This document shows, in pieces, positions 1 through 6,762 of a DNA stretch of 6,762 nt (the stretch's first letter is position 1; every line of letters begins with the position of its first letter). The notes under the pieces are model-generated. The model was not told the DNA's origin and did no database searches. It worked only from the letters and a program-made list of their open reading frames with translations. The stretch spans positions 1 through 6,762 of the forward strand of contig JAAZAP010000106.1 of NCBI GenBank assembly GCA_012514255.1, written 5' to 3'. This DNA is from Bacteroidales bacterium. GTDB lineage: Bacteria; Bacteroidota; Bacteroidia; Bacteroidales; VadinHA17. The translations under genes and the position numbers were made by a program.

Positions 1-1673
1 AGGGTTATCTCCGGGATGCCGTTTCCCGGCCTGGGGTGCGGTAGCCGCTCCTCCCTGCGCGAGTTGTAGTAGGCGCTCCACTCAGAAGGTGATACCTTCC
101 TGGTGGCCGTCGGCCGGCCGAACTCATTAAGTACCTTTGATTCAACTATGCTGAAGATCTGTTCGGGATTGACGTTCCCGCAGGCAGGACATTCACTGTC
201 GTTGTATCTTGGGAGATGCATCCTGTCCTTGAAGTATCCAATTGATCCCACGGGTATGCCGTAATAGATCATGTATCCTCCGGTATCAAGAAAGATGAGC
301 CTGTCAAACATCTTGAATATGTCAGAGGAGGGCTGATGGATGACCACGAATATCAGTTTTCCTTTGAGCTTAAGGTCATTAAGCAGGTCAAGGATATTTT
401 CCGAATCGAGTGATGAGAGGCCTGATGTAGGTTCGTCAAGGAAGAGGATGGCCGGTTCCCTGATCAGTTCAAGTGAGATGTTAAGTCTCTTCCGCTGACC
501 GCCAGAGATCTTCTTATTGAGAGGCGTACCCACCTTCATGTCCTTTATCTCATAAAGGCCCAGGCTGTGCAGCATCTCGTCAACCTTGCCGGTGATGGCC
601 TCATCATTGAGGTTGCCAAAGCAGAGCTTGGCATTGTAGAACAGGTTTTCAAAGACAGTTAGCTCTTCTATAAGCAGGTCGTCCTGGGAAACATATCCAA
701 TAAGGCCCTTGATCTTGCCGGTGTCATTATGGATATTCACTCCGTTGATGAGCACCTCTCCCGAGTCAGGCCTGTTGGTACCGTTAAGGACACTCAGCAG
801 GGTTGATTTTCCGGCACCCGAGGCGCCCATTATTCCAATCAGCCTTCCTGACTCTTCGCCGAAGCTCATGCGGTGCAGGCCCACCTGCCCGCCCTTGAAC
901 CTGTATTCAATGTCATTCACCTCATATACCACCCTGGAAGCCAGTGCGCTCTCATCAAGAAACTGCCTGATCACCTCGGAGTAATAAATGGGCTTGCTGC
1001 TCATGAACTTGAGTGAGGCGCCTCGTTCAAAGAGATAGACCCTGTCCTCATGTCTGAGCTGTCCGCTGAGGAGCATCTCGCCGGTGCCGAATGACCGTAT
1101 GAACAGCAGGTCAGCCTGAGGCAGGTTGAGCACTCTCACCTGTCCCCTGACAGTATTATTGATTATATGATGTGTCTTTTCATATTTTGTTGTCCGGTCA
1201 CTGTCAATTACCAGTATCTGGGGTGACTCAAGCACCTCATCACGTGATGACAGAACAAACTGCTGGATCAGCTGGTAGTCTTCGGGATTGATATTGAATC
1301 CTTCAGCAGCGGTAATGATGAACTCCAGTTCGGTATTACTCACCCCTGCATTGTCAGAGCGGCAGTACTCGAGTAACTGAACCAGAACGATGATCTTCTG
1401 GTTAAGGGTGAGCTGCATCCCTATATCAAAGCATATCTTTATTATCCTAACGGAGATGGAGGAGTTTCTGCGTGCCTCTTTGCCCTTTTTCAGCCTTTTC
1501 TGGGCTTCAGCGTAGTAGGCATCGAAAATTTTCAGATATGCTTTAACCCCTTCCTGGTTAAGCTGCGGTCTGAGGAAGGCTTCCACTACCTGGCGCCTGT
1601 CGCTCCCATTGCCCTGGGCGGGGGCAATGATGGCAAAAAGATGCATCAGGGTATTAAGTATTTTCTCATTCAT
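1..1673 (-). CDS. ABCG-like ABC transporter fusion protein, 5' part (C-terminus beyond left edge)
   Basis: Translating the minus strand from ATG at 1673 gives 557 codons open to the window edge. An in-frame TGA at 1688-1686, five codons upstream, fixes this start. Residues about 1-150 are mostly helical and may be a TerB-like domain (tentative). Residues about 150-245 look beta-rich and may be a small sensory or FHA-like fold (also tentative). A full ABC ATPase follows: Walker A GASGAGKST at 283-291, Q-loop Q330, signature ISGGQRKR at 389-396, Walker B ending D413-E414, D-loop SSLD at 420-423 and H-loop H446. The ISGGQRKR signature and the IHQPSSDIF H-loop stretch are typical of the ABCG/White family. 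After the ATPase comes a CPACG motif (C495, C498). Proteins of this kind in Bacteroidota usually continue into an ABC-2 type membrane domain; that part is not visible here. The substrate is unknown. It is transcribed away from clpB, with a 155-bp gap. Confidence 0.9.
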   Translation of the reverse strand, partial: MNEKILNTLMHLFAIIAPAQGNGSDRRQVVEAFLRPQLNQEGVKAYLKIFDAYYAEAQKRLKKGKEARRNSSISVRIIKICFDIGMQLTLNQKIIVLVQLLEYCRSDNAGVSNTELEFIITAAEGFNINPEDYQLIQQFVLSSRDEVLESPQILVIDSDRTTKYEKTHHIINNTVRGQVRVLNLPQADLLFIRSFGTGEMLLSGQLRHEDRVYLFERGASLKFMSSKPIYYSEVIRQFLDESALASRVVYEVNDIEYRFKGGQVGLHRMSFGEESGRLIGIMGASGAGKSTLLSVLNGTNRPDSGEVLINGVNIHNDTGKIKGLIGYVSQDDLLIEELTVFENLFYNAKLCFGNLNDEAITGKVDEMLHSLGLYEIKDMKVGTPLNKKISGGQRKRLNISLELIREPAILFLDEPTSGLSSLDSENILDLLNDLKLKGKLIFVVIHQPSSDIFKMFDRLIFLDTGGYMIYYGIPVGSIGYFKDRMHLPRYNDSECPACGNVNPEQIFSIVESKVLNEFGRPTATRKVSPSEWSAYYNSRREERLPHPRPGNGIPEIT

Positions 1674-1828
1674 CCCGGAGAGGTTTCAGGTTCTGGCGAA
1701 CAGCTCCTGAATGTTATATAACGGCACCGGATCACCTATATTATACATTTACTGTCATTATGACATGAAACAATACGCCGGAGCGGAATGGCAAAAAAAT
1801 TGAACATAAGAAGGAAAAAGTCAGAAAA
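1674..1828. promoter_or_regulatory. Divergent intergenic region between the ABC gene and clpB
   Basis: This 155-bp AT-rich gap must hold the start signals of both flanking genes. On the plus strand TACATTTA at 1744-1751 differs by one base from the Bacteroidota -7 consensus TAnnTTTG, but I see no convincing -33 element about 20 bp before it. On the minus strand TATAAT can be read near 1740-1745, but this is not the phylum's usual box. There is no CIRCE-like inverted repeat, so HrcA control of clpB is not supported here. A purine-rich AAGGA at 1811-1815 lies 13 bp before the clpB ATG and is at best a weak ribosome binding site. Confidence 0.4.
1753..1765. repeat. 13-bp perfect palindrome, possible operator
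   Basis: TGTCAT-T-ATGACA has perfect 6-bp arms around one central base and begins 2 bp after the weak -7-like element TACATTTA. It would lie near the transcription start of clpB if that element is used. The shape suits a dimeric repressor site, but I cannot name the regulator, and a single copy of this size can arise by chance. Confidence 0.3.
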
Positions 1829-4420
1829 ATGGATTTTGAAAATTTTACTATAAAAGCACAGGAGTCTGTACAGAAAGCAGTGACCATTGCTGCCGGCAAG
1901 GGACACCAGGTGATCGATTGCGGTCATCTGCTCAAGGGTATCATGACCGAGTCAGAGAGCATTGTCTCATATATAATGTCAAAGGCCACGGTTAATCCAT
2001 CAGCCTTTGGGAAGGCCCTGGATGAGATCATTGACACCTATCCGCGTGTCACCGGAGGCGAGGCTTATTTCTCACAGGAGGTTTCCACGGTCTTCAGGCG
2101 TGCGGCGGACCACGCTGCAAGGATGCAGGACCGGTTCGTATCCGTCGAGCACATCCTGCTGGCACTGGCTGAGTCTTCAGGCAAGGTGGCAGGGCTGATG
2201 AAGGAAAACGGTATGGATAGCGGCTCGCTGACCACTGCAATAAATGACCTCCGCAAGGGAGCCAAAGTGAACAGTCAGACCTCAGAGGAGACATATGATT
2301 CACTGAACAGGTATGCCATTGACCTCAATGAGCGTGCCCGGGCCGGCAAGCTGGACCCTGTCATTGGTCGTGATGAGGAGATAAGGAGGGTATTGCAGAT
2401 ACTCTCCAGGCGGACAAAGAACAATCCAATACTGGTTGGTGAACCAGGGGTCGGAAAAACAGCCATCGCCGAAGGCATAGCTCACAGGATAGTGAGGGGT
2501 GATGTGCCGGAGGACCTGATGCAGAAGCATATATATTCGCTTGACATGGGAGCGCTCATAGCAGGAGCGAAATATAAGGGTGAGTTTGAAGAGAGGCTCA
2601 AGTCAGTGGTCAATGAGGTGATAGCTTCAGACGGTGACGTGATACTCTTCATTGATGAGATACACACGCTGGTGGGTGCAGGCAAGGGCGAGGGAGCAAT
2701 GGATGCAGCCAATATCCTCAAGCCGGCACTGGCAAAGGGTGAACTGCGTGCCATCGGCGCCACCACCCTGAACGAATACCAGAAATATTTTGAGGTTGAC
2801 AAAGCCCTCGAAAGGCGATTCCAGGTGGTTATGATTGATGAGCCGGACAGGGCGGATGCCATCTCCATCCTTCGCGGTCTCAGGGAGAAATATGAAACCC
2901 ATCATAAGGTGATAATAAGGGATGAGGCTATCATTTCAGCTGTTGACCTCTCATACAGGTACATTACTGACCGGTTTTTGCCAGACAAGGCAATTGACCT
3001 GATTGATGAGGCTGCGGCCAGGCTGAGGCTGGAGATGAACTCTGTGCCGGAGGAGATTGATACCGCTGACAGGCAGATAAGGCAGCTGGAGATAGAGCGT
3101 GAGGCAGTACGCCGTGACGGAGATAGTACCAAGGAGAAGGAACTCTCAAGGGATATTGCCGATCTGTCGGCAGGGCGGGACGAGCTCAAGGCCCGCTGGC
3201 GCGCCGAGAAGGAACTGGTGGAGGATCAGCAGAAGAAAAAGCAGGAGGCTGAAGAACTCAGGTTTGAGGCTGAGAGGGCTGAGAGAGCAGGTGATTACGG
3301 CCGGGTGGCCGAGATAAGATATGGCAGGCTGGTGGAGATTGAGAAGGAGATAGAACAGCTCAAGCAAGAAGTTGACCATAAACGTAATGCCGGTTCAATG
3401 GTGCGTGATGATGTGCGGACTGATGATATTGCAGAGATCGTCTCCAGATGGACAGGCATACCCGTATCACGGATGCTGGAGAGTGAAAAGGACAAGCTAC
3501 TGCGACTTGAGGATGAGCTTCACAAACGGGTTGTGGGACAGGATGAAGCTATCAGGGCTGTCTCTGATGCCGTACGCCGTTCAAGGGCAGGACTGCAGGA
3601 TGAGAAGAGACCTGTGGGTTCATTCATCTTCATGGGAACAACGGGGGTTGGCAAGACTGAACTGGCGAGGGCGCTGGCTGAGTACCTGTTTAATGATGAG
3701 AATTTGATGACCCGTATTGATATGACTGAGTACCAGGAGCGTCACAGTGTGTCAAGGCTTATAGGCGCTCCTCCGGGATATGTCGGATACGATGAAGGAG
3801 GCCAGCTCACGGAGGCTATCAGGCACAAACCCTATTCTGTTGTATTGCTTGACGAGATCGAGAAAGCTCATCCTGATGTGTTCAATATCTTGCTGCAGGT
3901 GCTTGATGATGGCAGGCTTACTGACAATAAGGGAAGAACAGTAAACTTCCGCAACACAATTGTCATCATGACCTCCAACCTGGGCTCGGGCCTTATCCGT
4001 GAAAGCATCGGTGAGACCAATAGCGGGATGACGGAGGAAGAGGCTGAAAAGCTCAGGGAGGAGCTTGTTCAGATGCTTCGCAGCACACTGCGGCCCGAGT
4101 TTGTCAACCGCGTTGATGAGATAGTGATGTTCAGGCCACTGACCCTTGAACAGATCGGGGAGATAGTGCGTATGCAGTTCGGCAGGGTGGCTCAGATGCT
4201 TGAAGAGAAAGGTATCCGCAGTGAGATAACAGACAGGGCAGCTGCCTGGCTGGCTGACAGGGGGTTTGACCCGCTCTTTGGCGCCAGACCGGTGAAACGT
4301 TTGATTCAGAAAGAGATAGTGAATGAACTGTCAAGGCAGATAATTGCCGGAACGGTAGACAGGAGCAAGCTTGTACGAATAGATGTACAGTCGGGTAACC
4401 TTGTTATGATAAACAGCTAA
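1829..4420 (+). CDS. clpB: ClpB, ATP-dependent protein disaggregase (Hsp100)
   Basis: This 863-residue protein has the usual ClpB length and architecture. Residues 1-145 are the Clp N-domain. Residues about 155-400 are the first AAA+ module: Walker A GEPGVGKT at 204-211, pore-loop Y249, Walker B D276-E277 and arginine fingers R329/R330. Residues about 405-525 form the charged coiled-coil middle domain that separates ClpB from ClpA and sets its DnaK interaction. Residues about 555-860 are the second AAA+ module: Walker A GTTGVGKT at 603-610, pore-loop GYVGYDEGG from 650, Walker B D675-E676, arginine finger R761 and sensor-2 GAR at 818-820. All key residues are intact. In the cytosol the hexamer threads aggregated proteins through its pore, working with DnaK/DnaJ/GrpE. 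I see no ClpP-docking IGF/L loop, as expected for ClpB. The start matches the family N-terminus. No terminator is visible after the stop, which overlaps the convergent STAS gene. Confidence 0.98.
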   Translation: MDFENFTIKAQESVQKAVTIAAGKGHQVIDCGHLLKGIMTESESIVSYIMSKATVNPSAFGKALDEIIDTYPRVTGGEAYFSQEVSTVFRRAADHAARMQDRFVSVEHILLALAESSGKVAGLMKENGMDSGSLTTAINDLRKGAKVNSQTSEETYDSLNRYAIDLNERARAGKLDPVIGRDEEIRRVLQILSRRTKNNPILVGEPGVGKTAIAEGIAHRIVRGDVPEDLMQKHIYSLDMGALIAGAKYKGEFEERLKSVVNEVIASDGDVILFIDEIHTLVGAGKGEGAMDAANILKPALAKGELRAIGATTLNEYQKYFEVDKALERRFQVVMIDEPDRADAISILRGLREKYETHHKVIIRDEAIISAVDLSYRYITDRFLPDKAIDLIDEAAARLRLEMNSVPEEIDTADRQIRQLEIEREAVRRDGDSTKEKELSRDIADLSAGRDELKARWRAEKELVEDQQKKKQEAEELRFEAERAERAGDYGRVAEIRYGRLVEIEKEIEQLKQEVDHKRNAGSMVRDDVRTDDIAEIVSRWTGIPVSRMLESEKDKLLRLEDELHKRVVGQDEAIRAVSDAVRRSRAGLQDEKRPVGSFIFMGTTGVGKTELARALAEYLFNDENLMTRIDMTEYQERHSVSRLIGAPPGYVGYDEGGQLTEAIRHKPYSVVLLDEIEKAHPDVFNILLQVLDDGRLTDNKGRTVNFRNTIVIMTSNLGSGLIRESIGETNSGMTEEEAEKLREELVQMLRSTLRPEFVNRVDEIVMFRPLTLEQIGEIVRMQFGRVAQMLEEKGIRSEITDRAAAWLADRGFDPLFGARPVKRLIQKEIVNELSRQIIAGTVDRSKLVRIDVQSGNLVMINS

Positions 4421-4767
4421 TAGGGCGAGTTGAGCCGGAAGCTCTCCAGGCAGCTGGCACGGTCAGGATATATTTCAAGCGACTGGTTAAGCTGGAGCAG
4501 GTCAAACAGTTCTCTTGCTCCCGGGGTGAGTGAGCAGAGCCTGTAGGCGCAGTAATTTGAACGTGCCACCCTGAGCAGGTGCAGGAACATGGCAAATGCG
4601 GTGCTGTCAAGGTAGTTCACTCCTCCCATATCAATGATCACCCTTGTATAAGGAGTTTCGAACAGCTTCATTATCACGGGTCTTATGACATCAACATTCA
4701 GTGCATTGATGCGATCATTCCTGAAGCTGATTATATCAACCCCCTCAATTTTTTCCGTTACCACCAT
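4417..4767 (-). CDS. STAS-domain protein, anti-sigma factor antagonist-like
   Basis: This 116-residue protein is a single STAS domain. The core around residues 43-62 (VIIDMGGVNYLDSTAF) is the conserved beta-strand, loop and helix start of SpoIIAA/RsbV-type proteins. S55 in the DST motif sits where the phosphorylatable serine lies in that family, so a partner-switching role (bound or released by an anti-sigma kinase according to phosphorylation) is plausible. No RsbW-like kinase, PP2C phosphatase or sigma factor is in the window, so partners must be encoded elsewhere, if that mechanism applies. The ATG lies 6 bp after the hpt stop, which suggests one transcript and translational coupling. The stop codon (TAG, 4419-4417) overlaps the clpB stop by convergent transcription. 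The C-terminal 15 or so residues look variable. Confidence 0.88.
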   Translation of the reverse strand: MVVTEKIEGVDIISFRNDRINALNVDVIRPVIMKLFETPYTRVIIDMGGVNYLDSTAFAMFLHLLRVARSNYCAYRLCSLTPGARELFDLLQLNQSLEIYPDRASCLESFRLNSPY

Positions 4768-4773
4768 AACATT

Positions 4774-5127
4774 TCAGATATGCCTGCCGAAATAGTCGTT
4801 AACCTCAGCCATGACTGTGCTGGAGTCAGATTCAAACCTGGCAATGAAGTCGGTATATTTCTCCTTTTGCTCGCCGGCTTTTGCCAGCAGTTCGAATTCC
4901 TTGAGCATTTTTGCTGTCTCATCCATGCCCAGGACGGTGACTGATCCCTTTGCCTTGTGTGCCAGCAGGCCGAGCTCATAATACTTTTCCTGCTCCAGGA
5001 GGCTTTTCATGCCCTCAAGGAACTCGGGCACCTGGCTGCCAAATATGCCGGCAATCTCAGCCATCGTCTCCCTGTCGCCTCCTGTGATGCTCAGGAGATA
5101 ATCGGGTTTGAAAATTGTGTACTCCAT
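4774..5127 (-). CDS. Stand-alone Hpt (histidine phosphotransfer) domain protein
   Basis: This 117-residue, mostly helical protein has the Hpt hallmark LLAHKAKGSVTVLGM at residues 54-68, with H57 as the expected phospho-accepting histidine, followed by the conserved lysine and glycine of HxxKG (K60, G61). Hpt proteins of about 110-120 residues form a four-helix bundle that passes phosphoryl groups between receiver domains in the cytosol. No membrane segment or kinase domain is fused to it. It is the first gene of a two-gene minus-strand operon with the STAS gene. A TATATTTG box at 5158-5151 gives a plausible promoter with a short leader. No Shine-Dalgarno site is visible, which is common in Bacteroidota. 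The sending kinase and receiving regulator cannot be told from this window. Confidence 0.9.
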   Translation of the reverse strand: MEYTIFKPDYLLSITGGDRETMAEIAGIFGSQVPEFLEGMKSLLEQEKYYELGLLAHKAKGSVTVLGMDETAKMLKEFELLAKAGEQKEKYTDFIARFESDSSTVMAEVNDYFGRHI

Positions 5128-5150
5128 TTATCTGAGTTTGTTTGAAGCTA

Positions 5151-5158
5151 CAAATATA
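5151..5158 (-). promoter_or_regulatory. Bacteroidota-type -7 box for the hpt-STAS operon
   Basis: Read on the minus strand this is TATATTTG, an exact match to the phylum's TAnnTTTG -7 consensus. It ends 23 bp before the hpt ATG, so the predicted leader is only about 15-20 nt. The -33 region would fall around 5178-5182, inside the terminator hairpin, and shows only a poor match to TTTG. Expression from this box is inferred, not seen. Confidence 0.5.
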
Positions 5159-5170
5159 TGCATTATGTAA

Positions 5171-5206
5171 CCATCAGAACATGAGAAATGTCTGATGGGC
5201 TTTTTT
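5171..5206 (+). terminator. Rho-independent terminator reading rightward
   Basis: CCATCAGA (5171-5178) pairs perfectly with TCTGATGG (5191-5198). The stem continues inward with CAT/ATG after a bulged A at 5179, leaving a 5-nt GAGAA loop. GC and six T residues (5201-5206) follow, so the polarity is plus-strand. The gene directly to the left is on the minus strand, so the only plus-strand transcript in the window that could arrive here is clpB read-through or an antisense RNA. The hairpin lies upstream of the likely gcvT promoter and so is probably not a gcvT attenuator. Confidence 0.7.
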
Positions 5207-5246
5207 AAAAATGATTTTAAACATCTTTTTATCACCCGAAAAGCCC

Positions 5247-5254
5247 TATTTTTG
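5247..5254 (+). promoter_or_regulatory. Bacteroidota-type -7 box for gcvT
   Basis: TATTTTTG is an exact match to TAnnTTTG. It ends 24 bp before the gcvT ATG at 5279. A T-run at 5226-5230 sits about 17 bp upstream as a possible but imperfect -33 element. The predicted transcript starts near 5261, leaving a leader of under 20 nt and no room for a riboswitch. Confidence 0.5.
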
Positions 5255-5278
5255 CTTTATAACCAAAAGCTTAATAAC

Positions 5279-6388
5279 ATGAAAAACACTCCTTTTATAA
5301 AGTACCATGAGGCTCTGGGAGCCAGGATTGTGCCTTTCGCCGGATATAATATGCCAATTGAGTATGCAGGCATAAACGAGGAGCATCTCGCGGTACGTTC
5401 AGGGGTTGGAGTATTTGATGTTTCACATATGGGTGAATTCTGGGTCAATGGCCCGCACGCTCTGGAATTCCTGCAGAATGTAACCACGAATGATGTCTCA
5501 GCCCTGACTGACGGCAAGGTTCAGTACACATGCTTCCCGAATGGCAAGGGGGGCATTGTTGATGACCTGCTCATTTACCGTTTCAATGCTGAAAAGTATC
5601 TGCTCGTTGTCAATGCGGCAAACATTGAGAAGGACTGGGAGTGGTGTGTAAGACATGCTGCCGCTTTTGGTATCTCTGCAGGTCCCGGCAAGGAGCTGAA
5701 CAACGCTTCGGAAGGCACGGCGCAGCTGGCTATACAGGGTCCGCTGGCGCTAAAAGCGATGCAGAAGCTGACCGGGGAGAACGTCACTGACATGGAGTAC
5801 TACACGTTCAAGGTACTGCGGTTTGCCGGCATAGATGATGTCATCTTCTCCACCACCGGATATACAGGCTCAGGAGGATGTGAGATATATGTCAGGAATG
5901 AGGATGGCCCGCGCCTCTGGGAAGAGGTATTCAGGGCAGGGGAAGAGTACGGAATAAAACCGATAGGTCTGGGAGCCAGGGACACTCTACGTCTTGAGAT
6001 GGGTTTCTGCCTCTACGGCAATGATATTAATGATACCACATCACCCATAGAGGCCGGACTGGGATGGATAACCAAATTTGTTCCGGGGAAGGAGTTCATA
6101 GACAGGGATCTGCTTCTCAAACAAAAGGAAGAAGGAACGGAGAGGCGATTGAAGGGCTTCGTCATGATAGACAGGGGTATACCCAGGCAGCACTATGAGG
6201 TTGTGGATGCCGCTGGTAACCTGATCGGCGAGGTGACGTCAGGGACTATGGCACCCTCGCTGAAGCAGGGAATAGGCCTGGCTTATCTCAACAGGGGTTT
6301 CTGGAAGAGTGACACCGAGATATACATACGTGTCAGAGGCAGGGACCTGAAAGCCGGGATCACAACGCTGCCTTTCTACAAATCCTGA
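5279..6388 (+). CDS. gcvT: Glycine cleavage system T protein (aminomethyltransferase)
   Basis: GcvT takes the aminomethyl group held on lipoyl-GcvH, transfers its methylene to tetrahydrofolate to give 5,10-methylene-THF, and releases ammonia, in the cytosol. The 369-residue product has normal family length. The N-terminal stretch [10 protein letters not shown], the motif FDVSHMGEF (46-54), the catalytic-region aspartates D95/D96 in [10 protein letters not shown], and the [11 protein letters not shown] stretch (194-204) all fit. The C-terminal barrel domain begins near residue 280. An in-frame ATG at 5195 would add 28 residues, but it lies in the terminator hairpin and upstream of the promoter box. 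The family N-terminus starts at the ATG at 5279, so I chose that. No Shine-Dalgarno site is seen. gcvH and gcvP are not adjacent; comB follows after 24 bp. Confidence 0.96.
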   Translation: MKNTPFIKYHEALGARIVPFAGYNMPIEYAGINEEHLAVRSGVGVFDVSHMGEFWVNGPHALEFLQNVTTNDVSALTDGKVQYTCFPNGKGGIVDDLLIYRFNAEKYLLVVNAANIEKDWEWCVRHAAAFGISAGPGKELNNASEGTAQLAIQGPLALKAMQKLTGENVTDMEYYTFKVLRFAGIDDVIFSTTGYTGSGGCEIYVRNEDGPRLWEEVFRAGEEYGIKPIGLGARDTLRLEMGFCLYGNDINDTTSPIEAGLGWITKFVPGKEFIDRDLLLKQKEEGTERRLKGFVMIDRGIPRQHYEVVDAAGNLIGEVTSGTMAPSLKQGIGLAYLNRGFWKSDTEIYIRVRGRDLKAGITTLPFYKS

Positions 6389-6412
6389 AAAGTATCTATA
6401 CCTCCGGCTGTA

Positions 6413-6762
6413 ATGATACAGAGAAGCCTGGAAATATGCTTTACACCTGCCGCCTTCGATGCCCATGCTGACAACGAGGCGATAGTGGTGGTGGTGGATG
6501 TGCTTCGTGCCACCAGCTCCATCTGTGCTGCCTTTGCCAACGGTGTCAGGGAGATAATCCCCGTGGCAACGGTTGAGGAAGCCAGGGAGATGAAAGCGCA
6601 GGGTCACCTGATTGCAGCCGAACGGGATGGTTTCGTTCTTGATTTTGCCGATTTCGGGAATTCACCCTTTAATTTCGCCGCTGAAAAGATCAGGGGAAAG
6701 AGGGTGATTTACAGCACTACCAACGGGACCGGCATAATGAAGAAAGCTTCCGGCAGTCATGA
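6413..6762 (+). CDS. comB: 2-phosphosulfolactate phosphatase (ComB family), 5' part
   Basis: The first 116 codons are present and the frame runs off the right edge; the family is usually about 230-250 residues, so roughly half is visible. ComB removes phosphate from (2R)-phospho-3-sulfolactate to give sulfolactate, using Mg2+. Recognisable family motifs are VVVDVLRATSSI (residues 26-37, with D29 likely at the metal site), ERDG (70-73), DFGNSP (80-85) and STTNGT (101-106). The pathway leads to coenzyme M in methanogens and to spore sulfolactate in Bacillus; in Bacteroidota its end product is not settled to my knowledge. The ATG at 6413 is 24 bp after the gcvT stop, with no terminator or promoter between, so co-transcription with gcvT is likely. 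No clear ribosome binding site is seen. Confidence 0.9.
   Translation, partial: MIQRSLEICFTPAAFDAHADNEAIVVVVDVLRATSSICAAFANGVREIIPVATVEEAREMKAQGHLIAAERDGFVLDFADFGNSPFNFAAEKIRGKRVIYSTTNGTGIMKKASGSH

Noticed and set aside
603..650. Non-canonical second Walker A (GTTGVGKT) in ClpB as a possible functional change
   Set aside because: The varied position is not a catalytic one; K609 and T610 are intact, and I recall this form as common among Bacteroidota ClpB proteins. Coordinates given here are protein residues.
709..984. 91-codon plus-strand open frame
   Set aside because: It lies opposite the Walker A region of the ABC ATPase, whose frame is continuous and full of conserved motifs; the plus-strand translation resembles no family.
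1713..1722. GTTATATAAC, a 10-bp palindrome
   Set aside because: A palindrome this short and AT-rich is likely by chance in a 155-bp AT-rich gap and has no clear position relative to a start site.
2482..2868. 128-codon minus-strand open frame inside clpB
   Set aside because: It is a low-complexity, serine-rich shadow of the clpB coding strand, as are the other open frames within 1829-4420.
4579..4944. 121-codon plus-strand open frame across the STAS and hpt genes
   Set aside because: The minus strand carries two recognisable signalling domains here; the plus-strand product spans both and shows no family features.
5160..5278. Riboswitch or attenuator in the gcvT leader
   Set aside because: The terminator hairpin lies upstream of the likely promoter box at 5247-5254, and I see no glycine-riboswitch-like core; the remaining leader is too short.
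6239..6607. 122-codon minus-strand open frame over the gcvT-comB junction
   Set aside because: It runs opposite two clear coding regions and has no recognisable motif; its length is expected by chance opposite coding DNA.

Overview
The window looks like a piece of chromosome from a Bacteroidota bacterium, probably an environmental Bacteroidales or Marinilabiliales-type lineage (the phylum is fairly secure, the order is a guess). Reasons: ClpB begins with the N-terminus usual in that phylum and has the GTTGVGKT form of the second Walker A. Shine-Dalgarno sites are weak or absent before most genes. Two intergenic elements match the Bacteroidota -7 promoter consensus TAnnTTTG. The first gene is a fused ABCG-like ABC protein of a kind common in the phylum. 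I see no mobile element, RNA gene or CRISPR array.

Layout: (1) Positions 1-1673, minus strand: 5' part of a large ABC transporter protein (N-terminal helical domain, a beta-rich middle, then a complete ABCG-type ATPase); the membrane part lies beyond the left edge. (2) 1674-1828: divergent intergenic region with a 13-bp palindrome. (3) 1829-4420, plus: complete clpB disaggregase. (4) 4417-5127, minus: a two-gene operon, hpt then STAS, whose last gene overlaps the 3' end of clpB tail to tail by 4 bp. (5) 5128-5278: divergent intergenic region with a plus-strand intrinsic terminator and one promoter-like box for each flanking gene. (6) 5279-6388, plus: gcvT, complete. (7) 6413 to the right edge, plus: 5' part of comB, a 2-phosphosulfolactate phosphatase, 24 bp after gcvT.

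How the genes may work together: mostly these are independent housekeeping units (export, protein rescue, one-carbon metabolism). The less ordinary part is the Hpt-STAS operon. It pairs a phosphorelay carrier protein with an anti-sigma-antagonist-like protein and has no kinase, response regulator, anti-sigma factor or phosphatase beside it. It is opposed by clpB, which has no visible terminator at its own end; the first plus-strand terminator lies just beyond the start of hpt, so clpB read-through could be antisense to the whole operon. The gcvT-comB pairing is the other point of interest, because it places a sulfonate-metabolism enzyme directly after a glycine-cleavage gene. I did not find convincing evidence of a wholly new system.
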